This document shows, in pieces, positions 28,310 through 37,087 of a stretch of 64,000 bases of DNA (the stretch's first letter is position 1; every line of letters begins with the position of its first letter). The stretch is from Mesohalobacter halotolerans (GTDB taxonomy: Bacteria > Bacteroidota > Bacteroidia > Flavobacteriales > Flavobacteriaceae): contig NZ_SWMU01000002.1 of assembly GCF_006120725.1 (NCBI RefSeq), positions 124,001 through 188,000 on the forward strand, written 5' to 3'. The translations under genes were made by a program, and so were the position numbers. The notes under the pieces were generated by a model. That model was given only the letters and a program-made list of their open reading frames with translations. It did no database searches and was not told the DNA's origin.

Positions 28310-29617
28310 CTAAAACAACTGATCCTGTAACCAGGTTCTTCTGTATTTCCCATTGCTGTCGTAGCGTTTGGCTTGTAATTGGGTATTAAATTTGCGGTCT
28401 CTTGGATCATTGCCAACCCCGGAATTATACATCCAATTTCCCCAATTGCTATGCACATCATAATCAACTAACATAGCTTCAAAATAAGCCGCACCTATTC
28501 GCCAATCTTGTTTTAGGGTTTTAGACCAATAGCTTGCAACATTTTGTCTGCCGCGATTACTCATAAACCCGGTTCGCTTTAACTCTATCATGTTTGCATT
28601 TACAAAATTATCCTTTGTTTTTCCAGCAGTCCAGTCTTTAAATGCTGCTTTATTGCGATGCCAATCGTAGTCTTTTTTAAGGATTCCTCCAATTTTGAAA
28701 ATAGCATTGCCGTGTTTTAGGGACACATATTTGAAATAGTCTCTCCAAATCAATTCAAAAATCAACCAGTAGGTATCCTGATTTTTTTTGATTTCTTTTT
28801 CAAATTTTTTAACTTCACTGTAAATCCGTCTAGGAGAAATGCAGCCATGTGCCAGCCATGCAGAAAATTTTGAACTGTAATCTTTTCCTAATAATCCATT
28901 TCGGGTCTTTTTATAATATTTAAGCTTTTCAGTTTCCCAAAAATAATAATTCATTCGTTCAAAAGCTGCCGTCTCGCCACCTTTAAAAGGAAATGCTGTT
29001 CGTGAATCTCTTTCAAACGGTTCAAGCCCTAAATATGCTAAATCAGGGACTTTATCATCAAATTTAATATAATTTTCATCTGATTGTGGCTCTGTTTTTG
29101 GTAGAACCGATCGCACTTCAGACAACTTTTGACATTTTTTCCTGAAATGGGTAAACACCTGAGAAATTTCGTCATAATTATCAAAAGGACTGTCTTCCGG
29201 GTGGTAAAGGAATTGACCAAGATTGCTTTTAAACGTGATGTCTGATTGCTTAGCTTTAAGCTCATTTTCAACATCTACTTCTTCTGAAGTCCATTCTTTT
29301 TGGAAAAATACATTTTGAATCGAATACGATTCTGATAACTGTTGAACCGCTTCGGCAGGTGATTGCATCGATATCTTAAGTCCAATATTTAGTGAATGAA
29401 GCTGAGCCTTGAGGTCCTTCACAGATTCAATAATAAACTGTGCTCTAAACGATTCCGTTTTTTTTAGATCGTAAAAATATTTTTCGTATAGGCGTGGTTC
29501 AAAACAATAGAGACCAATTACAGGTAACTCCGACTTAAGGCTTTCGAGGAGTGTTGGATTATCATCAATTCTTAAATCGTTTCTAAACCAGATGATGTTG
29601 ACTTGTTTCTTCTGCAT
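28310..29617 (-). CDS. DASH-family cryptochrome
   Basis: This 435-residue protein has the photolyase antenna domain (VNIIWFRNDLRIDDNPTLLE) and the FAD-binding domain. DASH-type motifs are visible: KFSAWLAHGCISPRRIY, LIFELIWRDYFKYVSLKHGN, GFMSNRGRQNVASYWSK and VDYDVHSNWGNWMYNSGVGN. CRY-DASH proteins repair cyclobutane dimers in single-stranded or looped DNA and may signal blue light. Its start overlaps the end of the DUF2256 gene by 46 bases in another frame. Confidence 0.95.
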   Translation of the reverse strand: MQKKQVNIIWFRNDLRIDDNPTLLESLKSELPVIGLYCFEPRLYEKYFYDLKKTESFRAQFIIESVKDLKAQLHSLNIGLKISMQSPAEAVQQLSESYSIQNVFFQKEWTSEEVDVENELKAKQSDITFKSNLGQFLYHPEDSPFDNYDEISQVFTHFRKKCQKLSEVRSVLPKTEPQSDENYIKFDDKVPDLAYLGLEPFERDSRTAFPFKGGETAAFERMNYYFWETEKLKYYKKTRNGLLGKDYSSKFSAWLAHGCISPRRIYSEVKKFEKEIKKNQDTYWLIFELIWRDYFKYVSLKHGNAIFKIGGILKKDYDWHRNKAAFKDWTAGKTKDNFVNANMIELKRTGFMSNRGRQNVASYWSKTLKQDWRIGAAYFEAMLVDYDVHSNWGNWMYNSGVGNDPRDRKFNTQLQAKRYDSNGKYRRTWLQDQLF

Positions 29618-29733
29618 TTTTTGCTACAATATTTTACGTTATCCCAATTTTTCTCCCATTTTTTTCGCCATTTGAATGGTCTTCCGCACACCGGACAGAT
29701 CTTTTCTGGTAAATGGGGTTTACGATGTGCCAT
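29572..29733 (-). CDS. DUF2256 zinc-ribbon-like small protein
   Basis: A 53-codon gene runs from the ATG at 29733 to a TAA at 29572-29574. The protein starts MAHRKPHLPEKICPVCGRPF, continues with the tryptophan-rich WRKKWEKNWDNVKYCSKKC, and has paired cysteines C13/C16 and C36/C40, a clear DUF2256 pattern suited to bind one zinc. Its last 46 bases overlap the CRY-DASH start in a different frame, so the two are translationally linked. DUF2256 genes often neighbour photolyase/cryptochrome genes; the reason is not known. Confidence 0.9.
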   Translation of the reverse strand: MAHRKPHLPEKICPVCGRPFKWRKKWEKNWDNVKYCSKKCRRNKSTSSGLETI

Positions 29734-29763
29734 ATTTATAATTCGTTTGACTGAACTCTATTA

Positions 29764-30396
29764 TTATTTAGTTTTTAAAACCTGATCGGGTTGAGCGTAT
29801 TCATACCTATGGAGTAAATCAATCTTAACATAAGCATCGCTTCCTAAAATACCTGCCGTATCAGTTTGTGTGAGGTCCAGAAATCCATCTTTAGACTGAA
29901 TTTGTTTTTGATAGAATACATCGGTGACTTCACCAATGATCAGTCGGCAGCCATTTTCTTCTATAACATACTCATTTTTATACCGACACGCAATTTTAAG
30001 CGGAGCCGACTTCACGAACGGCGCTTTACAATCGCTTAAGAATTCTTCTTCTAAACCTACAGCTTCAAATTCTGAAATATTATGATTGTATTTTGCAGAG
30101 GTTTGATGGGCTTTGTCAATGAAATGCGTTTGAACTTGATTTATAGTAAATGCTGAGGTCTCTTTAATATTATTAAAGGTATGTCTCTCAACTGTAGTCG
30201 GTCGCAATAAAAAGCCCAATAAAGCTGGGTTACTCCCGAGGTGAACTACAGAGCTGAAAATGGCAAGATTGGTATTCCCTCGGGCTGATACACTTCCAAT
30301 CAAGTTGGCTGATTTTACGCCGGTAATCGAATTGATAAATTGTGCTCTGAATCTGCTTGGCAGGCTTTGGATGTCATCAGATGTCAAATGTCTCAT
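29764..30396 (-). CDS. Flavin reductase domain protein
   Basis: This 210-residue protein has the FMN-binding split-barrel of the flavin reductase family: INSITGVKSANLIGSVSARG, NTNLAIFSSVVHLGSNPALLGF, RPTTVERHTFNNI, and the typical ETSAFTINQV. It should bind FMN and may reduce free flavin with NAD(P)H. It lies 30 bases upstream of the DUF2256/CRY-DASH pair on the same strand and could supply reduced flavin to it, which is only inference. Confidence 0.85.
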   Translation of the reverse strand: MRHLTSDDIQSLPSRFRAQFINSITGVKSANLIGSVSARGNTNLAIFSSVVHLGSNPALLGFLLRPTTVERHTFNNIKETSAFTINQVQTHFIDKAHQTSAKYNHNISEFEAVGLEEEFLSDCKAPFVKSAPLKIACRYKNEYVIEENGCRLIIGEVTDVFYQKQIQSKDGFLDLTQTDTAGILGSDAYVKIDLLHRYEYAQPDQVLKTK

Positions 30397-30474
30397 GTCA
30401 CAAATCTAATGAGAACATCCTTTGACGTCTGTTAATAATTCTGCAAACTTTAAACGAGTTTTAAAACCTAAACC

Positions 30475-31080
30475 TTACAGGTTACTCGATTTGATACCGG
30501 CTTTGACTTGAGTCTCAAGATGATTCTCTTCGGGTGGAATAGCGCAGGAGTAATTTTTACTGTACGCACAGTAAGGATTGTAAGCTTTATTAAAATCAAT
30601 TACAATGGTATCGCCCTTGGGAATCTTGAGATCGATGTATCGCCCGACGTCATAAGTTTCCTGTCCGTTTGTAAGGTCGGTAAAGGGTAAAAACAAATAA
30701 TCAATATACTTCGGTTCCGAAGGGGGTTTGGTACTTTGGTAAACAGTGAGTTGATGGGGTTTGCCATTGAGTTCAAAGTTTACTATGGCGTATTCTTTGT
30801 ACTTAGAGAGTCGTCTGGTGCTGGTCTTCATCATGGTAAAAATCGGGTACTCAATTACCTTAAAGTCAGCTAAGACCTTGTAATCCGGATCGATATCAAA
30901 AAAGTCATGAGACTGAAAGCGTTTAAGATCCTTTTTGGATAAGGGTGATTCTTCGGGGCTCTTATAAAATGCATTAAGTTCCTCCTGAAAAGATTTTATC
31001 TCATCCGTATATTCCATTTCCTGACTCATCACCGAAGTGGTCATGATGATGCACAACATTAAGGATTTAAGCCACTTCAT
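30475..31080 (-). CDS. DUF1684 secreted protein
   Basis: The 201-residue protein has a signal peptide (MKWLKSLMLCIIMTTSVMSQ) and a DUF1684 domain. Family features are DIDPDYKVLADF, YIDYLFLPFTDLTNGQETYD, GRYIDL and the end IDFNKAYNPYCAYSKNYSC followed by AIPPEENHL. The invariant N-P-Y-C and C-x-P-P motif suggests a metal or disulfide site. Function unknown. It begins directly after the transketolase C-terminal subunit gene (1 base gap). Confidence 0.88.
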   Translation of the reverse strand: MKWLKSLMLCIIMTTSVMSQEMEYTDEIKSFQEELNAFYKSPEESPLSKKDLKRFQSHDFFDIDPDYKVLADFKVIEYPIFTMMKTSTRRLSKYKEYAIVNFELNGKPHQLTVYQSTKPPSEPKYIDYLFLPFTDLTNGQETYDVGRYIDLKIPKGDTIVIDFNKAYNPYCAYSKNYSCAIPPEENHLETQVKAGIKSSNL

Positions 31081-31081
31081 A

Positions 31082-32038
31082 TTATTTACGTTTAAGGACT
31101 TTTTTAGATTTCTCTACAATAGCTTTAGCATTCAGCCCGTATTTTTCCATCAACTGTGCAGGAGTTCCGCTTTCGCCAAAAGTATCCTGAGTCGCCACAA
31201 ATTCCTGAGGTGTAGGATGATGTTGAGCCAAAACTCGCGAAACACTTTCTCCTAGACCACCGAGATAGTTGTGTTCTTCAGCAGTGACAATGCACCCTGT
31301 TTGCTTTACAGAGGATAAAATGGCTTTGTCATCTAATGGTTTTATGGTATGAATATTAATAACCTCAGCAGCAATACCTTGTTCATGTAAGGTTTTTGCC
31401 GCTTCTAAGGCTTCCCATACCAAATGACCTGTGGCCACAATGGTTACATCAGTGCCTTCTTGAAGCTTTACGGCTTTTCCAATTTCAAAAGATTGATCTT
31501 TTGGTGTAAAATTTGCCACTTTTGGACGCCCAAACCTCAAATAAACCGGGCCATCATGGTCAGCAATAGCAATAGTAGCTGCTTTGGTTTGGTTAAAGTC
31601 ACAGGTATTTATAACGGTCATACCCGGTAACATTTTCATCAAACCGAGGTCTTCCAGAATCTGATGGGTTGCGCCATCTTCACCTAGAGTTAAGCCCGCA
31701 TGAGAAGCACAAATTTTGACATTTTTTCCGGAATACGCAATACTTTGACGGATCTGATCGTACACCCGACCTGTAGAAAAATTGGCAAACGTCCCCGTAA
31801 ATGGGATTTTACCGCCTATGGTTAACCCAGCAGCAATACCCATCATATTGGCTTCGGCAATGCCGACTTGAAAAAAGCGATCCGGATGTTTGTCTTTAAA
31901 GGCATTCATTTTTAAAGAACCCGTTAAATCAGCACAAAGTGCAACGACATTAGGATTGCTATCGCCAAGTATTTCTAAACCAGCACCAAAACCAGAGCGT
32001 GTATCAATATTTCCTGTATTTGTATATGTTTTCATCAC
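31082..32038 (-). CDS. Transketolase, C-terminal subunit
   Basis: In this split transketolase the 318-residue subunit carries the pyrimidine-binding domain and the C-terminal domain: FFQVGIAEANMMGIAAGLTI (with the catalytic glutamate), RPVYDQIRQSIAYSG-like GRVYDQIRQSIAYSGKNVKI, SHAGLTLGEDGATHQ and TAEEHNYLGGLG. With the N-terminal subunit and thiamine diphosphate it transfers two-carbon ketol units in the pentose phosphate pathway. It lies 8 bases after its partner gene. Confidence 0.93.
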   Translation of the reverse strand: MMKTYTNTGNIDTRSGFGAGLEILGDSNPNVVALCADLTGSLKMNAFKDKHPDRFFQVGIAEANMMGIAAGLTIGGKIPFTGTFANFSTGRVYDQIRQSIAYSGKNVKICASHAGLTLGEDGATHQILEDLGLMKMLPGMTVINTCDFNQTKAATIAIADHDGPVYLRFGRPKVANFTPKDQSFEIGKAVKLQEGTDVTIVATGHLVWEALEAAKTLHEQGIAAEVINIHTIKPLDDKAILSSVKQTGCIVTAEEHNYLGGLGESVSRVLAQHHPTPQEFVATQDTFGESGTPAQLMEKYGLNAKAIVEKSKKVLKRK

Positions 32039-32046
32039 TATTCTTT

Positions 32047-32892
32047 TTAATAATCTCCTAAAGTTTCAGGATTTTGTTTTAATCCGATTTCCAATTGCTC
32101 ATCATTTGGCGCTTTACCGTGCCATGCGTGTGTATGCATCATAAAGTCAACACCGTTGCCCATGATGGTTTTGAGCAAAATTACAACTGGTTTAGATTGT
32201 CCGGTTTTAGATTTAGCTTCAGCTAAAACATTTCGCACTGCATCGATATCATTGCCGTTTTCTTCTTCAATCACGTCCCAGCCAAAGGCTTCAAATTTAG
32301 CTTTTAAGTCGCCCATGGGCAAAACATCGTCGGTTGATCCATCGATTTGCTGACCATTATAATCTACAGTAGCAATGATGTTGTCAATTTTGTTGGCTGC
32401 TGCAAACATGATGGCTTCCCAGTTTTGTCCTTCTTGCAACTCACCATCACCATGTAAAGAATACACCAAATGCTTATCGCCGTTAAGTTTTTTACTCAAA
32501 GCCGAGCCAAGTGCAACGGAAAGTCCTTGTCCTAAAGAACCTGAAGCTGTCCTTACACCCGGTAAACCTTCATGGGTTGTCGGATGGCCTTGCAATCGGG
32601 AATTGATATGCCTGAAGGTTTTTAATTCTTCCACTGGAAAGTATCCACATCGGGATAAAACGCTGTAATAAACTGGTGAAATATGACCATTGGATAAAAA
32701 AAAGAGATCTTCGTCTTTGCCATCCATATCAAAATGGTCTTTGGCTCGAAGAACTTCTTTAAAAAGCACTGAAAAAAACTCTGTACACCCTAATGATCCA
32801 CCGGGGTGACCAGAATTTACTTTATGAACTTGCCTTAAAATGTCACGTCGGACTTGAGTGACGAACTCTTGAAGGTTTGATGATGTAGTCAT
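32047..32892 (-). CDS. Transketolase, N-terminal subunit
   Basis: I start at the ATG at 32892 (MTTSSNLQEFVTQVRRDILR), which follows a -7 box; the frame is open 27 codons further but that part is not conserved-looking. The 281-residue subunit binds the diphosphate of ThDP: HKVNSGHPGGSLGCTEFFSV, LRTASGSLGQGLSVALGSAL-type VRTASGSLGQGLSVALGSAL, and the GDG...N motif SLHGDGELQEGQNWEA. Split transketolases of this kind are frequent in Bacteroidota and thermophiles. Confidence 0.93.
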   Translation of the reverse strand: MTTSSNLQEFVTQVRRDILRQVHKVNSGHPGGSLGCTEFFSVLFKEVLRAKDHFDMDGKDEDLFFLSNGHISPVYYSVLSRCGYFPVEELKTFRHINSRLQGHPTTHEGLPGVRTASGSLGQGLSVALGSALSKKLNGDKHLVYSLHGDGELQEGQNWEAIMFAAANKIDNIIATVDYNGQQIDGSTDDVLPMGDLKAKFEAFGWDVIEEENGNDIDAVRNVLAEAKSKTGQSKPVVILLKTIMGNGVDFMMHTHAWHGKAPNDEQLEIGLKQNPETLGDY

Positions 32893-32908
32893 CTTGTATC
32901 GTTTTGTG

Positions 32909-32916
32909 CAAAAATA
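32909..32916 (-). promoter_or_regulatory. Predicted -7 box of the transketolase operon
   Basis: On the minus strand TATTTTTG matches TAnnTTTG exactly, 16 bases before the ATG at 32892. A TTG occurs 14 bases upstream of it, shorter than the usual spacer. Confidence 0.4.
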
Positions 32917-33030
32917 AACTAATAATTGCGCAACGAAAACGTTTTTATGGGCAGTTATTAACGAACTTATCAATATTCTTTTTTAGGTTTAATGAAATGG
33001 TAAAATTCTTTAAAATGCCATGGATATCAG

Positions 33031-33038
33031 TATATTTG
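33031..33038 (+). promoter_or_regulatory. Predicted -7 box of tgt
   Basis: TATATTTG matches TAnnTTTG exactly, 20 bases before the tgt ATG. No clear -33 box at the usual distance. Confidence 0.4.
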
Positions 33039-33058
33039 TCGCGATTTAAACTTTCTTC

Positions 33059-34189
33059 ATGACATTCAACATTCATTCAACGGATGACAATTCAAAAGCA
33101 CGTACAGGGGTAATCACAACCGACCATGGGGAAATTAAAACCCCGATTTTTATGCCGGTTGGAACTATTGCAACGGTAAAATCTGTCCATCAAAGAGAGT
33201 TGTTGAATGATATTAAGGCGGACATTATCTTAGGTAATACTTATCATCTATATCTTAGGCCTGAGACTGATATTCTGCAAAAGGCTGGTGGACTTCATCA
33301 GTTTATGAATTGGTCTAAGAACATCTTGACCGATAGCGGTGGTTATCAAGTCTATTCATTGTCTGAACGCCGAAAAATTTCAGAAGATGGTGTCAAATTC
33401 AAATCTCATATTGATGGCTCTATGCATTGGTTCTCACCTGAAAATGTGATGGATACTCAGCGCTTGATTGGTGCTGACATTATGATGGCTTTTGACGAAT
33501 GTACGCCTTATCCGTGTGATTACAACTACGCCAAACGTTCGATGCACATGACCCACCGGTGGTTAGAAAGGTGCATTACACGGTTTAACGCAACCGACGA
33601 TTTGTATGGTCACCAGCAACACCTATTTCCTATTGTACAAGGTAGTACCTATAAAGATTTGCGTAAAGAATCTGCACAATATATTGCTGATAAGGATTTG
33701 CCGGGTAATGCCATTGGTGGTCTTTCGGTGGGTGAACCCAACGACGAAATGTACGAAATGACCGATGTTGTCACAGATGTTTTACCCAAAGACAAACCGC
33801 GTTATCTCATGGGCGTGGGTACACCAATTGACCTGCTGGAAAACATTGCTTTAGGTATTGATATGTTTGATTGTGTCATGCCCACACGAAATGCTAGAAA
33901 TGGCATGATTTTTACAAGTCAAGGCAGCATTAACATCAAAAATTTAAAGTGGAAAACCGATTTTAGTCCTTTGGATAGCGACGGTACCACCTGGGTAGAT
34001 CATGATTACAGTCGGGCTTATGTTCGACATTTGTTTACGGTCAACGAATTACTCGCTAAACAAATTTGTAGTATTCATAATTTAGGCTTTTATTTGAAAT
34101 TAGTAAGGCAAGCAGCACAACATATACAAGATGGTGATTTTATGAGTTGGAAAACAATGATGGTTAATCAAATGCAAAACAGATTGTAG
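33059..34189 (+). CDS. tgt: tRNA-guanine transglycosylase
   Basis: Tgt exchanges guanine 34 of Asp, Asn, His and Tyr tRNAs for preQ1 on the way to queuosine. The 376-residue TIM barrel has ILTDSGGYQVYSLSERRKIS (general acid/base Asp), the nucleophile region MAFDECTPYP, AIGGLSVGEP and DCVMPTRNARNG. Odd point: where Escherichia coli Tgt has the zinc ligands CxCxxC, this protein reads DSDGTTWVDHDYSRAYVRHL with no cysteine, so the structural zinc site appears lost while the histidine of SIHNLGFY remains. Its TAG overlaps the GTG of the next gene by one base. Confidence 0.95.
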   Translation: MTFNIHSTDDNSKARTGVITTDHGEIKTPIFMPVGTIATVKSVHQRELLNDIKADIILGNTYHLYLRPETDILQKAGGLHQFMNWSKNILTDSGGYQVYSLSERRKISEDGVKFKSHIDGSMHWFSPENVMDTQRLIGADIMMAFDECTPYPCDYNYAKRSMHMTHRWLERCITRFNATDDLYGHQQHLFPIVQGSTYKDLRKESAQYIADKDLPGNAIGGLSVGEPNDEMYEMTDVVTDVLPKDKPRYLMGVGTPIDLLENIALGIDMFDCVMPTRNARNGMIFTSQGSINIKNLKWKTDFSPLDSDGTTWVDHDYSRAYVRHLFTVNELLAKQICSIHNLGFYLKLVRQAAQHIQDGDFMSWKTMMVNQMQNRL

Positions 34190-35265
34190 TGAAAATATTA
34201 GATTGGTACATCTTAAAACGCTATTTGATCAGCTTTCTCATTATGTTGATCATGTTCGTCCCTATTGGGATCATTATCAATCTGTCTGAAAAAATCGACA
34301 ACCTCACGGAAAATAAAGTCCCGTTAGACGAAATTTTATACTTCTATTTCAATTTTGTTATACATTTTGCCAATCTTCTTTTTCCCATACTCTTATTCTT
34401 ATCGGTCATTTGGTTTACGTCCAAGTTAGCAAATAACTCTGAAATCATAGCGTTTTTGAGTTCCGGCGTGTCGTTTATGCGGTTTTTAAGACCTTATTTT
34501 ATTGGCGCTACAGTGGTTTTTTTTATTGCGTTGAGTTTTAGTATGTATATTTACCCAAATTCAAGTGAAGATTATAACTCTTTCTATTACAAATATTTAA
34601 AAAACAACAAGTCAGTTAGGGATACCAAAGATATTTATAGACAAATCAATGATAACGAATACATTTACGCTTCAAGCTATAGTCCAAGAAATCAGACCGC
34701 TTATAATTTTACACTTGAGCATTTTGAAGGTGAACGCATGACCTTTAAAATCACATCCAACCAGATAAAGTTTAATCCGGATTCGCTGAATTATACACTA
34801 AAACCCTACATTAAAAGAACCATCACAGAACGCGAAGATATTATCACAAAAAAGTCTGCACACGATACTATTTTACCGTTTGAACTCGACGAACTGACGC
34901 CAACTATTTATGCTGCGGAGAGTAAAAATTATTTTGAATTGCTCGATTTCATTGAAGAAGAAAAGCGACGCGGATCGCCTTACATCAATTTATATATGAT
35001 CGATTTGTATAAACGCTGGAGCGTTCCTGTTTCGACTTTTATTCTCACCATTATAGCTGTGGCTGTTTCCTCGTTTAAAAAGCGCGGTGGAATGGGCATT
35101 AACCTGGCCATAGGAATTGTAATTGCTTTCTCTTATGTATTTTTAGATAAAGTCTTTGGAACGGTAGCCGAAAAATCAGATTTCTCACCATTTATAGCAG
35201 TTTGGTTATCTAATTTTATTTTTGGAATTTTGGCAATATTCCTTTTACAAAAAGCCAAGCGATAG
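34189..35265 (+). CDS. LptF/LptG family permease
   Basis: This 358-residue member of the YjgP/YjgQ family starts at a GTG that shares one base with the tgt stop (TAGTG). It has three N-terminal membrane helices (YLISFLIMLIMFVPIGIIIN and two more before residue ~120), a periplasmic beta-jellyroll (~125-265) and three C-terminal helices. The start LDWYILKRYLISF is typical of LptF/G. With LptB the family drives lipopolysaccharide out of the inner membrane; lptB is also in this window at 39942. Whether it acts as LptF or LptG cannot be told. Confidence 0.9.
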   Translation: MKILDWYILKRYLISFLIMLIMFVPIGIIINLSEKIDNLTENKVPLDEILYFYFNFVIHFANLLFPILLFLSVIWFTSKLANNSEIIAFLSSGVSFMRFLRPYFIGATVVFFIALSFSMYIYPNSSEDYNSFYYKYLKNNKSVRDTKDIYRQINDNEYIYASSYSPRNQTAYNFTLEHFEGERMTFKITSNQIKFNPDSLNYTLKPYIKRTITEREDIITKKSAHDTILPFELDELTPTIYAAESKNYFELLDFIEEEKRRGSPYINLYMIDLYKRWSVPVSTFILTIIAVAVSSFKKRGGMGINLAIGIVIAFSYVFLDKVFGTVAEKSDFSPFIAVWLSNFIFGILAIFLLQKAKR

Positions 35266-35304
35266 TTTTTCCGGTTTGTACATTATAATTTCAAAACTTG
35301 TCTT

Positions 35305-35312
35305 TATATTTG
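35305..35312 (+). promoter_or_regulatory. Predicted -7 box of the 35335 gene
   Basis: TATATTTG matches TAnnTTTG exactly, 22 bases before the ATG at 35335. A TTTG at 35275-35278 is the nearest -33 candidate, but the spacer of 26 bases is long. Confidence 0.35.
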
Positions 35313-35334
35313 TTATTGGATAACCCGTTTAGTA

Positions 35335-35958
35335 ATGGACAAATTTAATCCACATAAAGATAAGATTGCAGTTGTCGTCAAGTCATTTAAGCTCAAGCGC
35401 AAATCTGAATTTTTTTTAGATCGCTTTAGTGAACCCTATATTGTTTCGATGGCAATTGACGAACAAGGCGCTTACGATACTTCAATTGATTTTAATATTT
35501 TACCATTTCCAAATGTCAGAAAAAATGAAACTGTGAGTTTTGACGGTCAAGGACATTTGATATATGGTCCAAATAACCCCGGACAGTTCTTGGCTTATTC
35601 GATTTTATTTATGGAAAGCGATAAAGATGTAAGAGATTTTGGAAAAATCATGGAAAATATATTAAAATCTGAAGCCGTTAATTTAGGAGCTAAAGCGCTT
35701 TTAAAAGCTGCTCCAACATACTCGACAGCTATCAATTTACTTCAAAACCTTACAGATTTGATAGCAAAACAGCTTCAGAAAAATAAAGACGACGAACTTT
35801 TTCGAAGAAATGGTACACTTCTAAGGGATGTCAAACCACCCTACGACATATTAAGAAGTTATGATAGTGAAAATGATTTTATTAAGACTAAAACCTCTAT
35901 TATACCGCTAAATGTTTCCAATAAAATGGGTAAACAAACTAAAGCTATAAAACTTTAA
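35335..35958 (+). CDS. Hypothetical protein
   Basis: I do not recognise this 207-residue protein. It has no signal peptide. Residues ~10-95 look like a beta-sandwich ([38 protein letters not shown]), then a helical part ([20 protein letters not shown]) and a conserved-looking end ([20 protein letters not shown]). The motif [19 protein letters not shown] suggests a C2- or lectin-like sheet followed by a helical bundle. It lies between an LptF/G gene and accA and may share the accA transcript (10-base gap). Confidence 0.65.
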   Translation: MDKFNPHKDKIAVVVKSFKLKRKSEFFLDRFSEPYIVSMAIDEQGAYDTSIDFNILPFPNVRKNETVSFDGQGHLIYGPNNPGQFLAYSILFMESDKDVRDFGKIMENILKSEAVNLGAKALLKAAPTYSTAINLLQNLTDLIAKQLQKNKDDELFRRNGTLLRDVKPPYDILRSYDSENDFIKTKTSIIPLNVSNKMGKQTKAIKL

Positions 35959-35968
35959 AAAAACAAAC

Positions 35969-36925
35969 ATGGAATACTTAGAATTTGAACTTCCTATAAA
36001 AGAACTCCAAGAAAAATACGAGCAAGCTTGTGTAATAGGAGAAGAAAGTGAAGTTGATGTTTCAGATACTTGCAAACAAATAGAAAAGAAACTCAGAGAA
36101 ACGAAAAAGGACATTTATAAAAACCTCAATGCCTGGCAAAGGGTTCAACTTTCTAGGCATCCTAATCGTCCATATACTTTAGATTATATCAATAATATAT
36201 GTAAAGACTCATTTTTAGAATTACATGGAGATCGCAATTTTGGCGATGATAAAGCGATGATTGGCGGTCTAGGTAAAATAAAAGACCAAAGTTTTATGTT
36301 TATTGGTCAGCAAAAAGGCTTTAATACCAAAACCAGACAATACCGAAATTTTGGCATGGCCAATCCCGAAGGGTACAGAAAAGCACTGCGCTTGATGAAA
36401 AAAGCAGAGAAATTTAATATTCCTGTTGTCTGTTTTGTTGATACTCCAGGAGCATTTCCTGGTCTAGAAGCCGAAGAACGTGGTCAAGGTGAGGCTATTG
36501 CGCGCAATATTTATGAGATGACTCAACTTGAAGTTCCCATTATTGTTGTGATTATTGGTGAAGGAGCCAGTGGTGGAGCATTGGGAATCGGTGTCGGAGA
36601 TCGCGTACTTATGCTGGAAAACACCTGGTATTCGGTAATTTCACCTGAATCCTGCTCGTCTATCTTATGGCGAAGCTGGGAACACAAAGAGACGGCAGCT
36701 GAAGCACTAAAGTTAACAGCAGACGACATGAAGTCCTTAAAATTGATTGATAAAATTGTCAACGAACCCATTGGTGGTGCACATAGTGACAAGGACAAAA
36801 CCTATAAAATCGTCAGCAAAGCAATTCTGGAAACTTTTGAAGAACTTAAAAACTTATCACCAGAAGAATTAGTCGAAAAACGTATTGAAAAGTATGTCGG
36901 CATGGGTGAATTAAAAGAACGCTAA
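35969..36925 (+). CDS. accA: Acetyl-CoA carboxylase carboxyltransferase, alpha subunit
   Basis: AccA forms the carboxyltransferase with AccD and makes malonyl-CoA for fatty acid synthesis. The 318-residue protein has a coiled N-terminus ([14 protein letters not shown]), [36 protein letters not shown], and the carboxyltransferase loop [20 protein letters not shown] with [15 protein letters not shown]. All are typical for AccA and the length is normal. Confidence 0.97.
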   Translation: MEYLEFELPIKELQEKYEQACVIGEESEVDVSDTCKQIEKKLRETKKDIYKNLNAWQRVQLSRHPNRPYTLDYINNICKDSFLELHGDRNFGDDKAMIGGLGKIKDQSFMFIGQQKGFNTKTRQYRNFGMANPEGYRKALRLMKKAEKFNIPVVCFVDTPGAFPGLEAEERGQGEAIARNIYEMTQLEVPIIVVIIGEGASGGALGIGVGDRVLMLENTWYSVISPESCSSILWRSWEHKETAAEALKLTADDMKSLKLIDKIVNEPIGGAHSDKDKTYKIVSKAILETFEELKNLSPEELVEKRIEKYVGMGELKER

Positions 36926-36979
36926 TCTTTAAATCTTCACACCCAATTATTTAAGTTTTTTTATTTTTAATTAATCAAG

Positions 36980-37035
36980 TTATCAACACATTGATACTAC
37001 TTATCAACAGCTTTTTGTTAATGATATGTTGATGA
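36980..37035. promoter_or_regulatory. Cluster of DnaA-box-like sequences upstream of dnaB
   Basis: TTATCAACA occurs twice (36980-36988 and 37001-37009), 21 bases apart, and a reverse-strand TCATCAACA lies at 37027-37035. These differ from the DnaA consensus TTATCCACA by one or two bases. They sit between accA and dnaB, so DnaA might regulate dnaB. Binding is inference. Confidence 0.35.
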
Positions 37036-37075
37036 GGGAATTTGTTCCAATGTGGATTTGTCTTAACAATTTGTT

Positions 37076-37083
37076 TACATTCG
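37076..37083 (+). promoter_or_regulatory. Predicted -7 box of dnaB
   Basis: TACATTCG differs from TAnnTTTG by one base and is followed by ctgt and then the dnaB ATG, the same spacing and spacer as at crcB. This predicts a transcript with almost no leader. Confidence 0.35.
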
Positions 37084-37087
37084 CTGT

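Noticed and set aside
36980-37035. Chromosomal replication origin
   Set aside because: Only two to three weak DnaA-like boxes, no dnaA gene, and no AT-rich repeat cluster typical of an origin beyond the general base composition.
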